Source of the DNA: Diphasiastrum complanatum
Taxonomy: Eukaryota; Streptophyta; Lycopodiopsida; Lycopodiales; Lycopodiaceae
NCBI GenBank assembly: GCA_029204225.1
Contig: CM055100.1
Span: forward strand, 30,508,149-30,572,148
Length of the DNA: 64,000 nt
Reading direction: 5' to 3'
Shown here: piece after piece, positions 50,380-63,285 of the stretch
Position numbering within the stretch: the stretch's first letter is position 1
Layout: each line of letters starts with the position of its first letter
Position numbers and translations under genes: made by a program
Notes under the pieces: generated by a model
Databases searched by the model: none
What the model saw: only the letters and a program-made list of their open reading frames with translations
Told to the model about the DNA's origin: nothing

Positions 50380-51009
50380 CTTAGTTCCTCCTGACAAAGC
50401 AAGAATGAAGCTCTTTGAAGCCTTTATTCATAATCCAACAAGGTAAAATACAGCTAAAAAGTAAAATACAGTACTAAAAAGTGTGACATTTTGCAATATT
50501 TCCATATTTGGCATATTGAGGCCAAAACTTGTTTTAGACTTAGAGGTTCACTTTTCAAAGTTCATTAGTCTAAATTTCATTTGAATAAACACTTTTTGAA
50601 AGTGTGGGAAAGTTAGAATGTGAGTTTGAGTAGATTCAATTTGAATAGTTGGGTACATTGAATCTAGACCCAAAATTAGTAGGGTTAGCATTTTGGTGGG
50701 AAAGCCAAGTGGCCAAATAGGGTTTGGACCTGCTATAATTTTCATTGGATCTCTAGATAGTGAGGTTGCTGGACTTCACTTGAGTGTGTTTCAATCTTAG
50801 GAAGTGGCAAAAGTCATTAGATTGAGGATAGATCATAGGTTGATCAAGATTCCATGATTCTATGTGTCGATTTGCTTGGATAAGTGCTAGAAGAGAATTT
50901 GTGAGATAGTTTCAAATCTTGGTGATTTGTTTTGAAAGCATTTGTTGTTGTTCAAAGGAGTGCTTTGTGCATTGAAGCAGGTTGAAAGAGAAGATCAGGT
51001 CATTGCTAC
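50380..51009 (+). repeat. copia-B LTR and leader
   Basis: Segments match 4995-5150 and 60985-61200 in the same orientation (TTTGAATAAACACTTTT, GAAAGTGTGGGAAA, AGATCATAGGTTGATCAAGA). It precedes the copia-B gag start at 51010. No clear iMet primer site is seen here. Confidence 0.55.
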
Positions 51010-51650
51010 ATGGCAACCTCAATTGGAGTCATGTTGGAAGTCAATGATAGGCTTACCTCAAGTAACTATTCATTGTGGAAAGTGATGATGGAGTCACTTC
51101 TTGAGATGAATGATGTTTTGGATATTGTTGTAGGTTTGGGGGAGAGACCAGAAACACAACAAGATCAATTGAGGTATGACAAGAGGGCCAAGAAGGCTCT
51201 ACACATGATAAAGATGAATGTTACCAATGAACTTCTCAAGGAAGTTGGTAAGTGCACATCATCTTTGGAAGCTTGGAATTCATTGAAGAAGCTTTATGAA
51301 TCCAAGTCTGTTGACTCTAAGAAGGCAAATCTTTTCTTGTTTGCAAAAGAATGAAGAAAGTCCAAGTACTTTTGTTTTGGGAATGAAAGCATTGAATGAT
51401 GAGTTAGCTTGGATGAAATCATTAAGGAAGGAGAGCTTATTCAAGTGATTCTTAATGGCTTGTTGGATGCTCATGCTAACATTGTTCAAAGTATTGCTAT
51501 TCAAAAGACTTTGCCAAGTTTGATGGATCTTCAAGAGATCTTGATCAATGAGGAATATAGGCTTCAAGCAAGAGGTGGATCTACATCGACACTTCAAGAG
51601 GATGCTATGTTCACAAAGGGCAAATTCAAGGGCAAAACCAAAAGTAAGTG
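51010..51650 (+). pseudogene. copia-B gag
   Basis: Starts MATSIGVMLEVNDRLTSSNY and SLWKVMMESLL, the gag N-terminus of this copia family, runs open to 51353, then after stops continues with GLLDAHANIVQSIAIQKTLP and FTKGKFKGKTKSKW. It breaks off before the zinc knuckle near 51650, where unrelated hairpin-rich sequence begins. Confidence 0.85.
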
Positions 51651-51689
51651 GTTTGATCTTAAAGTATTAGTCTATGAAAAGAAGATGAC

Positions 51690-52100
51690 CCTCCTGTCCA
51701 TCGCTGGACAGCAGGGTATGTATGTGCATATCGGTGAATATGTGTAAGTCCAACATGCATTTACTATCCATTGCTGGATAGAACATACAAATACTCATTA
51801 TCAATCCATATATTAGGTAGTAGGCATCGCTGGACAACGCCCAACTTATTCACAAAAAGTGTGAACAATATGTGAATAAGTGAGGCAACTCTCCATCGTT
51901 GTCTTCTAAGCCATATAGAGCAAGTTATTGCTCGGAAAGATGGTTACTATATCATTGTTACCACTTGCATTATCAGAGGATTATCACATAAACCAAACTG
52001 TCAATCGCTGCCTATTGAGACAGTATGGACAGTTTCAATTATCAAGAAGTATCATTGTTGTCCATCGCTGGACTTCAATGCATCTTTAACCTATCGCAGC
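51690..52100. repeat. Cluster of short hairpins with a TCCATCGCTGGA core
   Basis: Perfect or near-perfect small palindromes recur: CTGTCCATCGCTGGACAG (about 51696), TATCCATTGCTGGATA (51761), GGCATCGCTGGACAACGCC (51824), AACTGTCAATCGCTG (51987) and GTCCATCGCTGGAC (52059). Interleaved longer arms include CTTATTCACA/TGTGAATAAG and AAACTGTC/GACAGTTT. No coding frame. Confidence 0.75.
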
Positions 52101-53400
<1,300 letters not shown>

Positions 53401-53580
53401 TGACTAAAAAAATTATGGATTTTTCGGGTCAATCCCGTATCGTAAAATTTTGATTTTTGGGTCTAAAGAATAATTACGAATTTTTCGAGTCGATACGGTA
53501 TTGGAAAATTCTGTCTTTTGGATATAAAAAAATCTCAGACTTTTCGGGTTGATACAGTATCGAAAATTTTTGGAAAATAT
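53401..53580. repeat. AT-rich tandem repeat, unit about 60-65 bp
   Basis: Three degenerate units contain TTTTTCGGGTC followed by a stretch resembling GATACGGTATCGAAAATTTT. The array ends exactly where the gypsy-X LTR starts at 53581. Confidence 0.65.
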
Positions 53581-54134
53581 TGTAGGTCGGAGATCTGCGT
53601 AGTATAGCCCTCCCGCGTGTCAACAAGGGTTAGATCACTGGATAGGTACCTAGCTATGTATAGATGGTAATTTTAGTTGTTTCCTACTTCCTCCCTAACT
53701 CTATTCACCACTAACACTACTCTCCCTTAACTCTACTCCTCTACTCTAACATTCATCATGATTTGGGTGAAAGAAATGGATAGAAAAGGAGAGGAAGAGA
53801 GAAGAGAAGAGATAAAGAGAGAGAGATGAGATGGAGGTTAGCCTCGAATGCTCAATGTCATTGCTTATGGAAAAATATTAACTAGCATAACCAAAAAGCA
53901 TGGGAAATGAAAATAACAAGCAATCACAACAATAGCATAAGCAAGATTGATTAGCAAATGAGGATGCTTGAGCTCTCAAAATGGTAGAGTCTCCTCCTCT
54001 CTATTAAGCATGAAAATAGTGTACAAATGGTGCCTTTTTATAAAATGGGGAAGGCCCTTGCCCCTCAATCCTATTGGCTAATATTCACATTGTTCCTATC
54101 CATTCATCTTGGACCCAACTTGATCCAAGCGTCC
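53581..54134 (-). repeat. gypsy-X LTR, truncated, minus orientation
   Basis: Plus strand starts TGTAGGTCGGAGATC and matches 40177-40555 closely, then stops at 54134 inside the LTR and joins ORF-X. The missing part is the LTR's 5' end. Confidence 0.75.
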
Positions 54135-55430
54135 TTGTGGACTCCTCGCAGCCAATCTTGGTCGACCCATGTTTGGAATCTGCATGTCCATGGATCGCCC
54201 AGAAGCGCAGCTCGGTAATACACACGAGCGTTTGGCAGCTGATCTTTGAGTTTGTCTGAAGGTAGTGCCTTATTAACGTCAAAGAATATGTATGGGAGAA
54301 AATTGTCCCATTTAGTCTCGATCCCCATTAGATGTTCTAAGTCCCGGGCGTAAGTGGCTGCTGCGCGGACTATTGGATCAGGGCAATTAATATAATGGGT
54401 TGCGAATGCGGTGAGAGCCCTTCTGGCATCTACATCCGTAGTCCACCCATATTCTGACTGTATGATCGGCCAATTAAAATTCTGAAGTGTGATCTTGTCC
54501 AGAGGGGTGCCGCATTCCACCCATTTGGATCTTCGTGTACATGGCAGGAAGTGCGCGTTCACCCGTAATTGTTGTGGACTCGTCACGTAGGCCCTGATGG
54601 CCGCAGGGTCTCTTTCGAACAACTACTGACACCACTCTGGTTGTGGTTGGAGGGCGGGTAATGCTTGCAGTTCTTTTCCCTTTATGGTTTGAGCTGAAAA
54701 CAATGTCTGCGAGCCGTCATTTGATGACTCGTGGGGATACTTTGATAGGAATTCGCTGATTTTTTCCTCCACGAACTTGGGTCTTTGGAAGGCCCGACTG
54801 GCAGATATCGTGCGCAAACCTCTGGATGATGTGGCTTGGCTTTGGCTGGTATCTGCGCCTTGCCCCTGATCTCGTGTCTCAGCAGCCGTATCTGTTTGCC
54901 CTTGATCTTGGCCTTCAGACCCTTGATCTTGGTTAAATCCCCGTGCTGTCTGCTGGCTTTGGTCTTGGCTGGTACTGGCCTGTGCAGCATCAAAAATTGG
55001 TGGCGGTGGAGTTACCACGGGGGTGAGTTGGGCCTTCGTGTCCATGACTTTTTGGCACGCCTTGAGTGCTTGCTTGGCCTGGGCGAGCTCGTGAGTTGTG
55101 TTGTCCAATATTTATTGAACTCTGTCTGGTAGCTATTTAAGATTTGGCTATATACATGAACCTGACGCCGAAGAAGATTCATTTTTGATTGAGAAAGCGG
55201 CCTTGAGTCTGGTGCAGGTTGAGCTAACCAGGCAAGCTTTTCATCTTGTAGGGCTTTGACCTCCGTCCCCAGGCGCATATTCTCTGCTTCCAAAAGGTTT
55301 AGTTGCGCCTGGATGGGAGCAAGTCGTTGGGACGCTTCAGATTGAATCTTCCACACCTTTGTGGAGGCCTCTGTCAGTGCTTTGGAGAGGCTTTGGATAT
55401 ATCTGTTGAGGCCCTCCTCCTTCTGCTATG
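54135..55430 (-). pseudogene. Unrecognised ORF-X: coiled-coil, Gln-rich linker, C-terminal domain
   Basis: Read from about 55430 downward: a predicted coiled coil (GLNRYIQSLSKALTEAS, LNLLEAENMRLGTEVKAL, then after a frameshift near 55110 ELAQAKQALKACQKVMD), a Gln/Asp/Thr-rich linker (54750-55020), then after a stop at 54623 a globular-looking domain (SKWVECGTPLDKITLQNFNW, IQSEYGWTTDVDARRAL, PYIFFDVNKALPSDKL, YYRAALLGDPWT). It is cut at 54134 by the gypsy-X LTR junction. The other copy at 40867-41345 supplies the C-terminus. No family recognised; a gag-like or captured protein is possible. Confidence 0.5.
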
Positions 55431-58000
55431 GCGATCCTGTGTCTTGACACTATATGGCTGAGATTCGAGCCATGTGTTATCCAGAATTGACATTTTTCTA
55501 GATTCAGGGAGATCTGGTACTCGCGATTTTTTTGTCACACCTTCTCCAGGTTGGATAAGTGTTCTGAGTGTGGTCCATGCATGCACAGATCGTCCAAGAA
55601 AATTTTCAGAATTTTTTGCAGATAATCTTTAAATGCCGCCTACATGACTCGCTGGAAGGTTCTTGGGGCATTGCAAAGTCCGAATGGCATCACTTTATAG
55701 GCATAGGTTCTCCATTCCGTGGCAAATGCTATTTTGTGCTGGTCCTAGGGGGGCTATCTTCACCTGGTTGTAGTCGCTAAAGCCGTCTAGAAAACTGTAG
55801 GCCTCGGTGCCGGCTACTCTATCGAGGACACTTTCCGTAAATGGTAAAGAAAAATGATCTTTTTTGGTGACTGCATTTAGCGCTTTCAATTTCACACAAA
55901 TTCGTATTTTGCCGTTCTTCTTGGGTTCTATAACTATCGGTGATACCCATTCCGTGTGTTCGATTTCATAGATAAAATTTGCATCCATCAGCTTCTGCAA
56001 CTCCTGTTTGATCAGCTTAGTATAATTCGGGTTGTAGCGATAATAATGGCTTACCTTGGGGACTGCTCCGTCCACCAAGGGTATGGTGTGTTGGACTACT
56101 GTTGGTGGAATGCCCTTCAGATCACTATAACTCCAGGCAAAACAGTCTTTATATACCACCAACAACGATTGTAGCCTCTTGAACTGTGTGGGTGTTAACT
56201 GCTCTCCCACATGCACTATCTTTTCACCGAAACTGCCGTGACATTCGTCTCATGGTTGCGAATATCAACATCCACTATAGCTATCGCATCTTCGGGTAGA
56301 TCACTCCATCGGATCACCTGGTTGTAGTGTTGCTTCAACTGATTCTTCTTATTCGTAGGTGCCTTGGGTGGATCGATCCTTGAGACCTTTGCCATAGCAG
56401 ACTTTTGTGGTGGTTGAGCTGGTACTTTCTTGGTTCTGTAACGATCTGGGTCCATGTGATGTAGGACCTGTTCATCAGTCAGTTCAATCTCCTTATTATA
56501 AGTTAGAGCATGTTGCCAAGGGACTAGATCATCGTCCACTGGGTTTTCAATAGGCTCCGCTGACAGCCATGCTACGTTTATCATATTCACCCCAAATGTG
56601 ATTGGTGTGTCCATGGTGTAACATCTAGGTGAAGAAGTACTAGGTTTTGAATCTGATTCATATTGATATGCTTGGCAGTCAATAGTTGCTAATGCATATG
56701 TCCATATCACGACATCCGTCTCTGAATCATAGTGACCTCCCTTGGCTGGCCTTGGGCAATCAATCGTGTGATTTGTCGTGGATGATCCGTCATCAGCTTT
56801 GGGTGCAATAGGTTTCACCGTCCATGTGGTTGGATCAACCTTTACAGCCTATTCTCTATTCTCGAAGGTGAGTTTTCCCGTACCCCAGTTGTGTACTACT
56901 TGTGCATTCCTCAACCATGGACTTCCCAGTAAGACACGGTATGCAGATGGAGATTCAGGTATATCCATGACTACAAAAGTAATCACAAACTGCATGTCTG
57001 CTATCTTTACAAGGATATCGACAAGTACACCTTTCGGTTTCACACAGAATTGATCTGCCAGCTTGATGGCGAATCTTGCTGGCTTCAACCCTTGTAAACC
57101 CCATTTTTCATATAAAGTAGTGAAGATCAGATTGACACCCGATCCTCCATCTAGCACTGTTGCCTTGTCCTCGTATCTCTTGTGTTGATGGGCAAAGTGA
57201 TGTTGTGTTCCTCACTTTCCCATGCACGGCTTGATAATAAAAGGGTGAGCCTTTCAGTGCGTGGTCCCTTGGGCTCCACCAAGTGAAAAGGTGGTTCATG
57301 TTGGTGCAACTGATCATTTTGATCATTGCAGTGGGATTAACTCTTTTTTGCTCTTTTTCCTCCACTTCTGCCTTCTATACCTAGTGTCTTATTTTTTGGT
57401 ACTGTCTTCTTTCTTCCCTCACATTCGGATATGGCGCGAAAGTTGAGGGTTGGTCATCAGTGACCGATGGTGGTGGTGAGAGAGCCACTTCCTTCCTCTT
57501 TTGCGCTTGCATAACAGCTAACACGGGAGCGTGGAATTGTCGTCCTTCCGATGGCATCCCTGCTGGAACTGCTGGTTGTTGTATTGCAATGAAGTTAAGA
57601 GGTGCACTGGTTCCAAGTTTAAATGGACAATTCTTGTAACAGTGCCCATAACCGCATTCTTGACAGAAGGATGTATATTGTCTCTTGTAGGGACATTCCG
57701 CAATTCTGTGTCCTTCGCCGCATCCGTAGCAGCCGTAATTTCTTATGCCTTGACGCTGAGTTTGAGCTGCATAGGCCACAACATTTTCATTTATGGCGGG
57801 AATCGGATGGGATCTGATGATCCGTCGTATTTAGGTATTTCCATCCATGGTGCTCTTCGGATTGCTTGCAAGGGAGCAACAGGTACAGGTTGGCCCATTG
57901 GATCCATTGGTGCTGGTTCCGGTTCTGCCTCTTGTTGCACGGCTGCTAATCTGGGAAGGTGTGGTGCTTGATTTGCTATCCTTTGTGCTATTGATCATCC
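55431..58000 (-). pseudogene. Ty3/gypsy gag-protease-RT remnant
   Basis: In order on the minus strand: gag C-terminus with IPKYDGSSDP (about 57840) and two knuckle-like clusters (CYGCGEGHRIAEC, CQECGYGHCYKNC; 57650-57740); a protease-like domain (LDGGSGVNLIFTTLYEKWGL, LLGSPWLRNAQV; 56849-57157) whose active-site triad reads DGG rather than the usual DSG/DTG; a linker to 56216; and RT (WVSPIVIEPKKNGKIRIC, SFLDGFSDYNQ, then after a shift VMPFGLCNAP and FLDDL), ending LSHIVSRHRI near 55430. RNase H and integrase are absent: sequence switches to ORF-X. Confidence 0.85.
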
Positions 58001-58900
58001 CGATCTCAGATCCATCCGATGGTGGGTTCCAAAGTGATTGGATCTTGCTTATACATTAGGATGTTGTCTGGATCTCAAGGATCTGATCGATCTGATTGAC
58101 CGAAAGTGAATTTTAGGCCTTTTACAATGGTTTTTCCTTGATAATTTTTTATCCCTTGCACTGATTGACCTGAGATTTTGACAATAGCTGGATCTGATGC
58201 AGATCTTTCCACTGATCTGGTTTGCGAGGGTTCTCTTGTGCGAGGGTTGGCCGTGCGAGGGTTCTTTAGCTGTTTTTGCAGATAAAAAACCTGATATCTC
58301 TCTAATATTTGGGAAGTAACTCTTGCAAGGCTCACAGTAGCTAGATCTGAGTCAGATCTCACTATAGAATTCTCTACGAGAGTTAACTCCTGCAAGAAGT
58401 GAAAATTTCACTATATGCGAGGGTTGAAAACCATTTTTTTTGGCTTGATCTTCCTTTAAATCTCAAAACTAACTCGCGAGGCTTCATCACTGATGTAAAT
58501 TGACATTCTGAATCGATTGAGAGGGTCTGCGAGAGTTCTTACTGGAAGAATTTGCTGGATCTTCACTTTTTAGTGATTTTTTAGCACGTAAGTCCAATTT
58601 TCTGCTCACTGGAATCAAACTAACTCTCGCAAGCTTTTCCGTGTCATGGTCTCACTTAGATGGAACTTCAAAGGGCTCTGCAAGAGTTCTTATAAAGATT
58701 TGAATTTTTTTGGAGTTTTTCAAGGGTTTTTTGAATTTTTTATAATTTTTCTCTGATTTTTACAATCTGCTTGGAACTAACTATTGCAGGCTTCTATGCA
58801 AGTCTGGGACAGTACCCTGGAGCTGCTGCTAGTCATGAATTCACACTGGTTCTGGAGATATAAAAATTTGATGAGATTTTAGGCTCTTTTTCCCTCCAAA
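58001..58900. other. Non-coding, possibly gypsy leader
   Basis: No reliable gene. It contains recurrent GCGAGGGTT motifs (58225-58270 and 58416). Upstream position relative to gypsy gag suggests leader or LTR sequence, but no primer-binding site was found. Confidence 0.35.
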
Positions 58901-60600
58901 ATTGTAGATTGGTGTGTTTTTTTGGGTTTTTTTTGGCTGGTTGGTTTGGGTTTCAAGCCCTTAGAGGCTGTTTGGAGTCTTCCTTCTGTTAATTTCCTTT
59001 CACCTATACCTATTGGCCTCTGGAATCTGATGACTCATCTGACAACAAAAGAGATAGAAGTCTACAAATTGGCTGCTCTACACAAAAATCCTTCACTTGA
59101 GACTCTTGTTTCTTTTGATACCATTAGTCGCATGAACAAATTTGAACCCTCTCGTTGCCCCTCTGAGCAAGTATGGGCCAGGACCAGAGGACACTTTGAG
59201 ACTGGCTTCAATAGAATGAACTTACACCAAGCCATAATCTGGAACTAGAAAAGACCCTTCTTCAAATGTAGATGTGGTGAAAAGTGTAAAAATAGCTCTT
59301 CCATCATTTGGTTTGATCATGCTATCTGGTTCATTATGAATAACCTTACCAAGTTTTTTCCTTGTGATTCTCTCCAAAATCAGATTAACACTTTTTTCAT
59401 GTAGCTAAATAAACTTACTAGGGATGTGGTAAAATCACATATTACTTTTCTCTTTATCTGCAAATACATGATGCTGCCTCTATTGAACTTGCCAAAGATT
59501 CCTTTGCCAAATTACTTGCACCTTTGGGAGATGTTGAAAATATCCGAGAAATAGAGCGCCTTTTAGAACGTCCCAGTTTTTCTACCCTACTTCCAGAACT
59601 CAAACAAACGGATGGGCTCTTTCAATTTGAACAATCCGAATTCAGTCGTTGCCGGTTCATGAATGAATAAGAAAAAACGTGGCTCAGATTTCAAAGCAAA
59701 GGAAGGACAAAGCAGTGGCAACAAAGATGACTTACCAACCTAAAAACTAAATTTTTACAGATCCTAATCGATGTGCAGGACGAAGAAGGAACAATTAGAA
59801 GACAAATCAGTGTGTCAGCAATTGGACGTCTCCAATTTTCCACTAGTAGCGACTCAAGGAGACTGTTTTTACATTTATGTTAACGAAATAGAGTATTTGA
59901 GTTTATCCATGTGAAGTATTTCTACGCTCACGTTTTACGCATAATTTTTGGTATTGTTGACGAACTCTTTTATGATATTACCTTCGGTTGGACTTATCTA
60001 CCAAGTGTTAAAAGTGAATGGTATTTTCCTTATGATGTATTTTGCCAATTTGATATAGACAACCTTGATCTTTGTCAATGTGACACTTTTAACCGTTTCA
60101 AAAATTTTATCCCTGAAAAGTTTGGCCATGTCGTTTGCACAGACTGTAATATTGTTAAGAGCTCTCTACTACAAAAATCTTTAGAAAAAGGCCTAAATCA
60201 TATAACTCTAAGACAAGCTAATGTGAAAGAAGTTGCTCTAGAACTTTATGACAGATGGTTTAAACTTATGGGACTCCTACCTTCTTATACTTCTTTATAT
60301 GGTAATACAAAAAAGGAACATGCTACTTTCTGTAAAAATATCGCTTTAAGTTACATTAGAAAGGGTCAATGGCTTCATGGAAATACTGAGTCTCTTTCCA
60401 AAAATAGGATTGCTAAGGATGAACTACATTGGCTTACAGACTCTCTATACTTTAATGGTATTGATAAAGCACAATATAATCCCTGTTTCATGTGTAAATT
60501 CTTCGCACAAAATTTGGCCATAAAATGACTCAACAGTCTAGATTTCACTCCTTTTCCTTATGATCAATCTAATTATGTGGAGGATTCCTTGTCATGACAT
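58901..60600 (+). pseudogene. Decayed protein of unknown family
   Basis: Plus-strand frames linked across stops make a continuous-looking protein: VYKLAALHKNPSLETLVSF, then a cysteine segment (RCGEKC), ELAKDSFAKLLAPLGDVEN, RRQISVSAIGRLQFS, and the 205-codon frame from 59911 (CQFDIDNLDLCQCDTFNRFK, GHVVCTDCNIVKSSLL, KGLNHITLRQANVKEVALEL). The C-x-C...GHV...D...GLNHI-x-L layout recalls proteins upstream of reverse transcriptases in some plant and algal retroelements; this is recollection, not a search. It ends near 60600 beside a copia fragment. Confidence 0.4.
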
Positions 60601-60639
60601 GGGCCATCATGCTCTTGGCATTAACATGGGCCTTTGGAC

Positions 60640-60960
60640 TGAGGTGAGTGGCTGATTTGTAGTTGTATTCTATTGGCCTTACAATAGACTTTGAACTTGG
60701 TGGAGATAAATACTCCCCCTCCATCAGAGCGTAGGGCTTTGATTCTTCTCTGGTTCAAATTTTCTGCTGATGTCTTGAACTTCATGCAAAATTTGAAGTT
60801 ATTCCTTCAAGAAAAAAGTTGTAGTCCTCCAAGAGAAGTCATCAATAAAAGTCAATAAGTAGACAACTCCCCCTTTGGAAACAATATGCATAGGGCCACA
60901 AATGTCCACGTGTACAAGATCTAGCAAATTTCTAGAAGTATGGACTGTATAAAAAACTGT
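60640..60960 (-). pseudogene. copia integrase core fragment
   Basis: The minus strand gives DICGPMHIVSKGG, YLLTFIDDFSWRTT and SDGGGVFISTKFK, the copia integrase core. It is short, has stops, and is flanked by unrelated sequence on both sides. Confidence 0.8.
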
Positions 60961-60984
60961 AGGACTTCTAGCATGCTTACTGAT

Positions 60985-61200
60985 TTTTAGAGTTTGACTT
61001 TTTAAAGTTATATTAGTCTAAAAGCATTTGAATAAACACTTTTGAAAAGTGTGGGAAACTATAGAACACGAGTTTTGGAGAGATCCTATTTGAGTAGTAG
61101 AGGCATTGAATCTAGTCACAAAAATAGTAGGGTTTTCATTATGGAGGGATACCGAAGTTTAAATTTAAATTTGGACCTGTTATAAAAGGATGTAACTCAT
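60985..61200 (+). repeat. copia-B LTR fragment
   Basis: Matches 50550-50740: CATTTGAATAAACACTTTT, AAGTGTGGGAAA, CATTGAATCTAG, AATAGTAGGGTT. It ends at the following CT array. Confidence 0.65.
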
Positions 61201-61212
61201 GGGAAGAGAAGA

Positions 61213-61784
<572 letters not shown>

Positions 61785-62075
61785 AGAAAGTACTCAAAGA
61801 GTGATGAAGTATATTCAGGCGACAAAGAACCAAGTTCTTTGTTATTCTTGTGACTTTGCTATAACATTGTGCTTATTTGGCTATTCTAATTCGGATTGGG
61901 TAGGAGACTTAGACACCAGAAAGTCTACTTCTATCGTCTGCACCAGTTTCTTGGAATAGCAAAAAACAGAATCAATCTCATTATCCTCAATTGAAACTGA
62001 ATATGTAGTAGCAACACAAGCAACTAAAGAAGCCATTTGACTTAGGCTTCTTGTACAGGATTTTAATTCAAATAG
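61785..62075 (+). pseudogene. copia RT/RNase H fragment
   Basis: Reads RVMKYIQATKNQVLCYSCDF, then GYSNSDWVGDLDTRKSTS and LSSIETEYVVATQATKEAI with stops between, the RNase H region of copia. No flanking polyprotein. Confidence 0.8.
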
Positions 62076-63079
62076 AACAAACCAACCACCATCCATTGAG
62101 ATAATATCAATTGCATTCAACATACTCTCAATCCTAGATTTCATTATATGACTAAACATATAGAAATTCAATTTCATTCTGTTCAAGAGAAAGTACATAA
62201 TGTTAAATATGAAGATTATATAAGTGTTTGAAGTCGAATTAATTCCACTTCAAATCCCATTTGATTCAGTTGCCTCTATATACATTACCAGCTATTCTAT
62301 TCAGGTATCCATAGATATTTACTCGGGAACCTGCTACAGATGAAGAACCTATAGAAATACACAGAAGTTCGAGATAGGTTTGCAACACTAGCTTTGACGA
62401 ACTATCGACACCATCAACTTGATAATCTTTGGAAGACATTCGAACCTAACGGCTACAGCTCACATCTCCAGGACTATCATTACTACTATTGAACGAGACT
62501 TCACGCCTGCTTCACTATACGTTCAACCCAAAGGCTGATGTGTAATAGAGCAACACAGTGTTCATATATATACAGAGTAAGATGCATAGATACACAGAGA
62601 GTCAGATCAGATGTATCGCATCAATAATGTATTTGCTGAGATGTCTAGCACTATAGTTCAGTTCTAAACTGTTCTTCTAGGATTGTATACTGATAAGTAG
62701 ATTTTCTTATAGCAATTTTATGTACATTCATGCAATTTTAATATACTCAAAGTTTTTTAAATCATTGTATAATGCGTGGATTATTATTGATGCTTCTACT
62801 TTTTGATTGTGAATTGAATACTCCCTATTATCCTTACGTCCAATCAACTGAGTCGAAGTGCAGAATCACGATTGTCCTTGACGCCTTTGAATTTTGTGAA
62901 TATGGTGGTGCCTTTTTATTGTGTTGACACTTGTCGAGCCCATGCATGTTGGGGCTTTTGGCATATGTACAGTTTTCTCTCTATAATCTAAAGCTTTTGT
63001 TGTGCCATATTTGAGAGCTTGTGAGGAGGGTCTATGGTGATTGATTGATGTGATCTGCATACTGCACTAGATCCTAACA
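62076..63079 (+). repeat. Probable copia-C LTR (inner end defined)
   Basis: The inner boundary is CCTAACA at 63079, directly followed by a primer-binding site. The outer end is not determined; no second copy is visible. Confidence 0.45.
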
Positions 63080-63092
63080 TGTATCAGAGCGG
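63080..63092 (+). promoter_or_regulatory. iMet-type primer-binding site of copia-C
   Basis: TGTATCAGAGCGG resembles TGGTATCAGAGC with one change in the third base and follows an LTR end in CA. Confidence 0.6.
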
Positions 63093-63147
63093 CAGGGTGA
63101 TGCAGTTATGCACGATCCGGTGGAGCTATGGGATAGCGTCTTTCACC

Positions 63148-63285
63148 ATGAATAATGGCACGAGGAGTGTCTCAGGAGAGAGGACTTCAAGTGGGGTATC
63201 GTCAGTTCGGATGACAGGAGACAACAAAGTTCCTTCGATTGGAGCTTCAAGAAAGATCAAAATGATCGTTGCAGGTGAATTCTGA
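63148..63285 (+). pseudogene. Possible copia-C gag start
   Basis: A short frame begins at ATG 56 nt after the primer-binding site (MNNGTRSVSGERTSSG) and ends at TGA after GEF. Its place suits a gag N-terminus, but it carries no recognisable gag motif. Confidence 0.3.
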
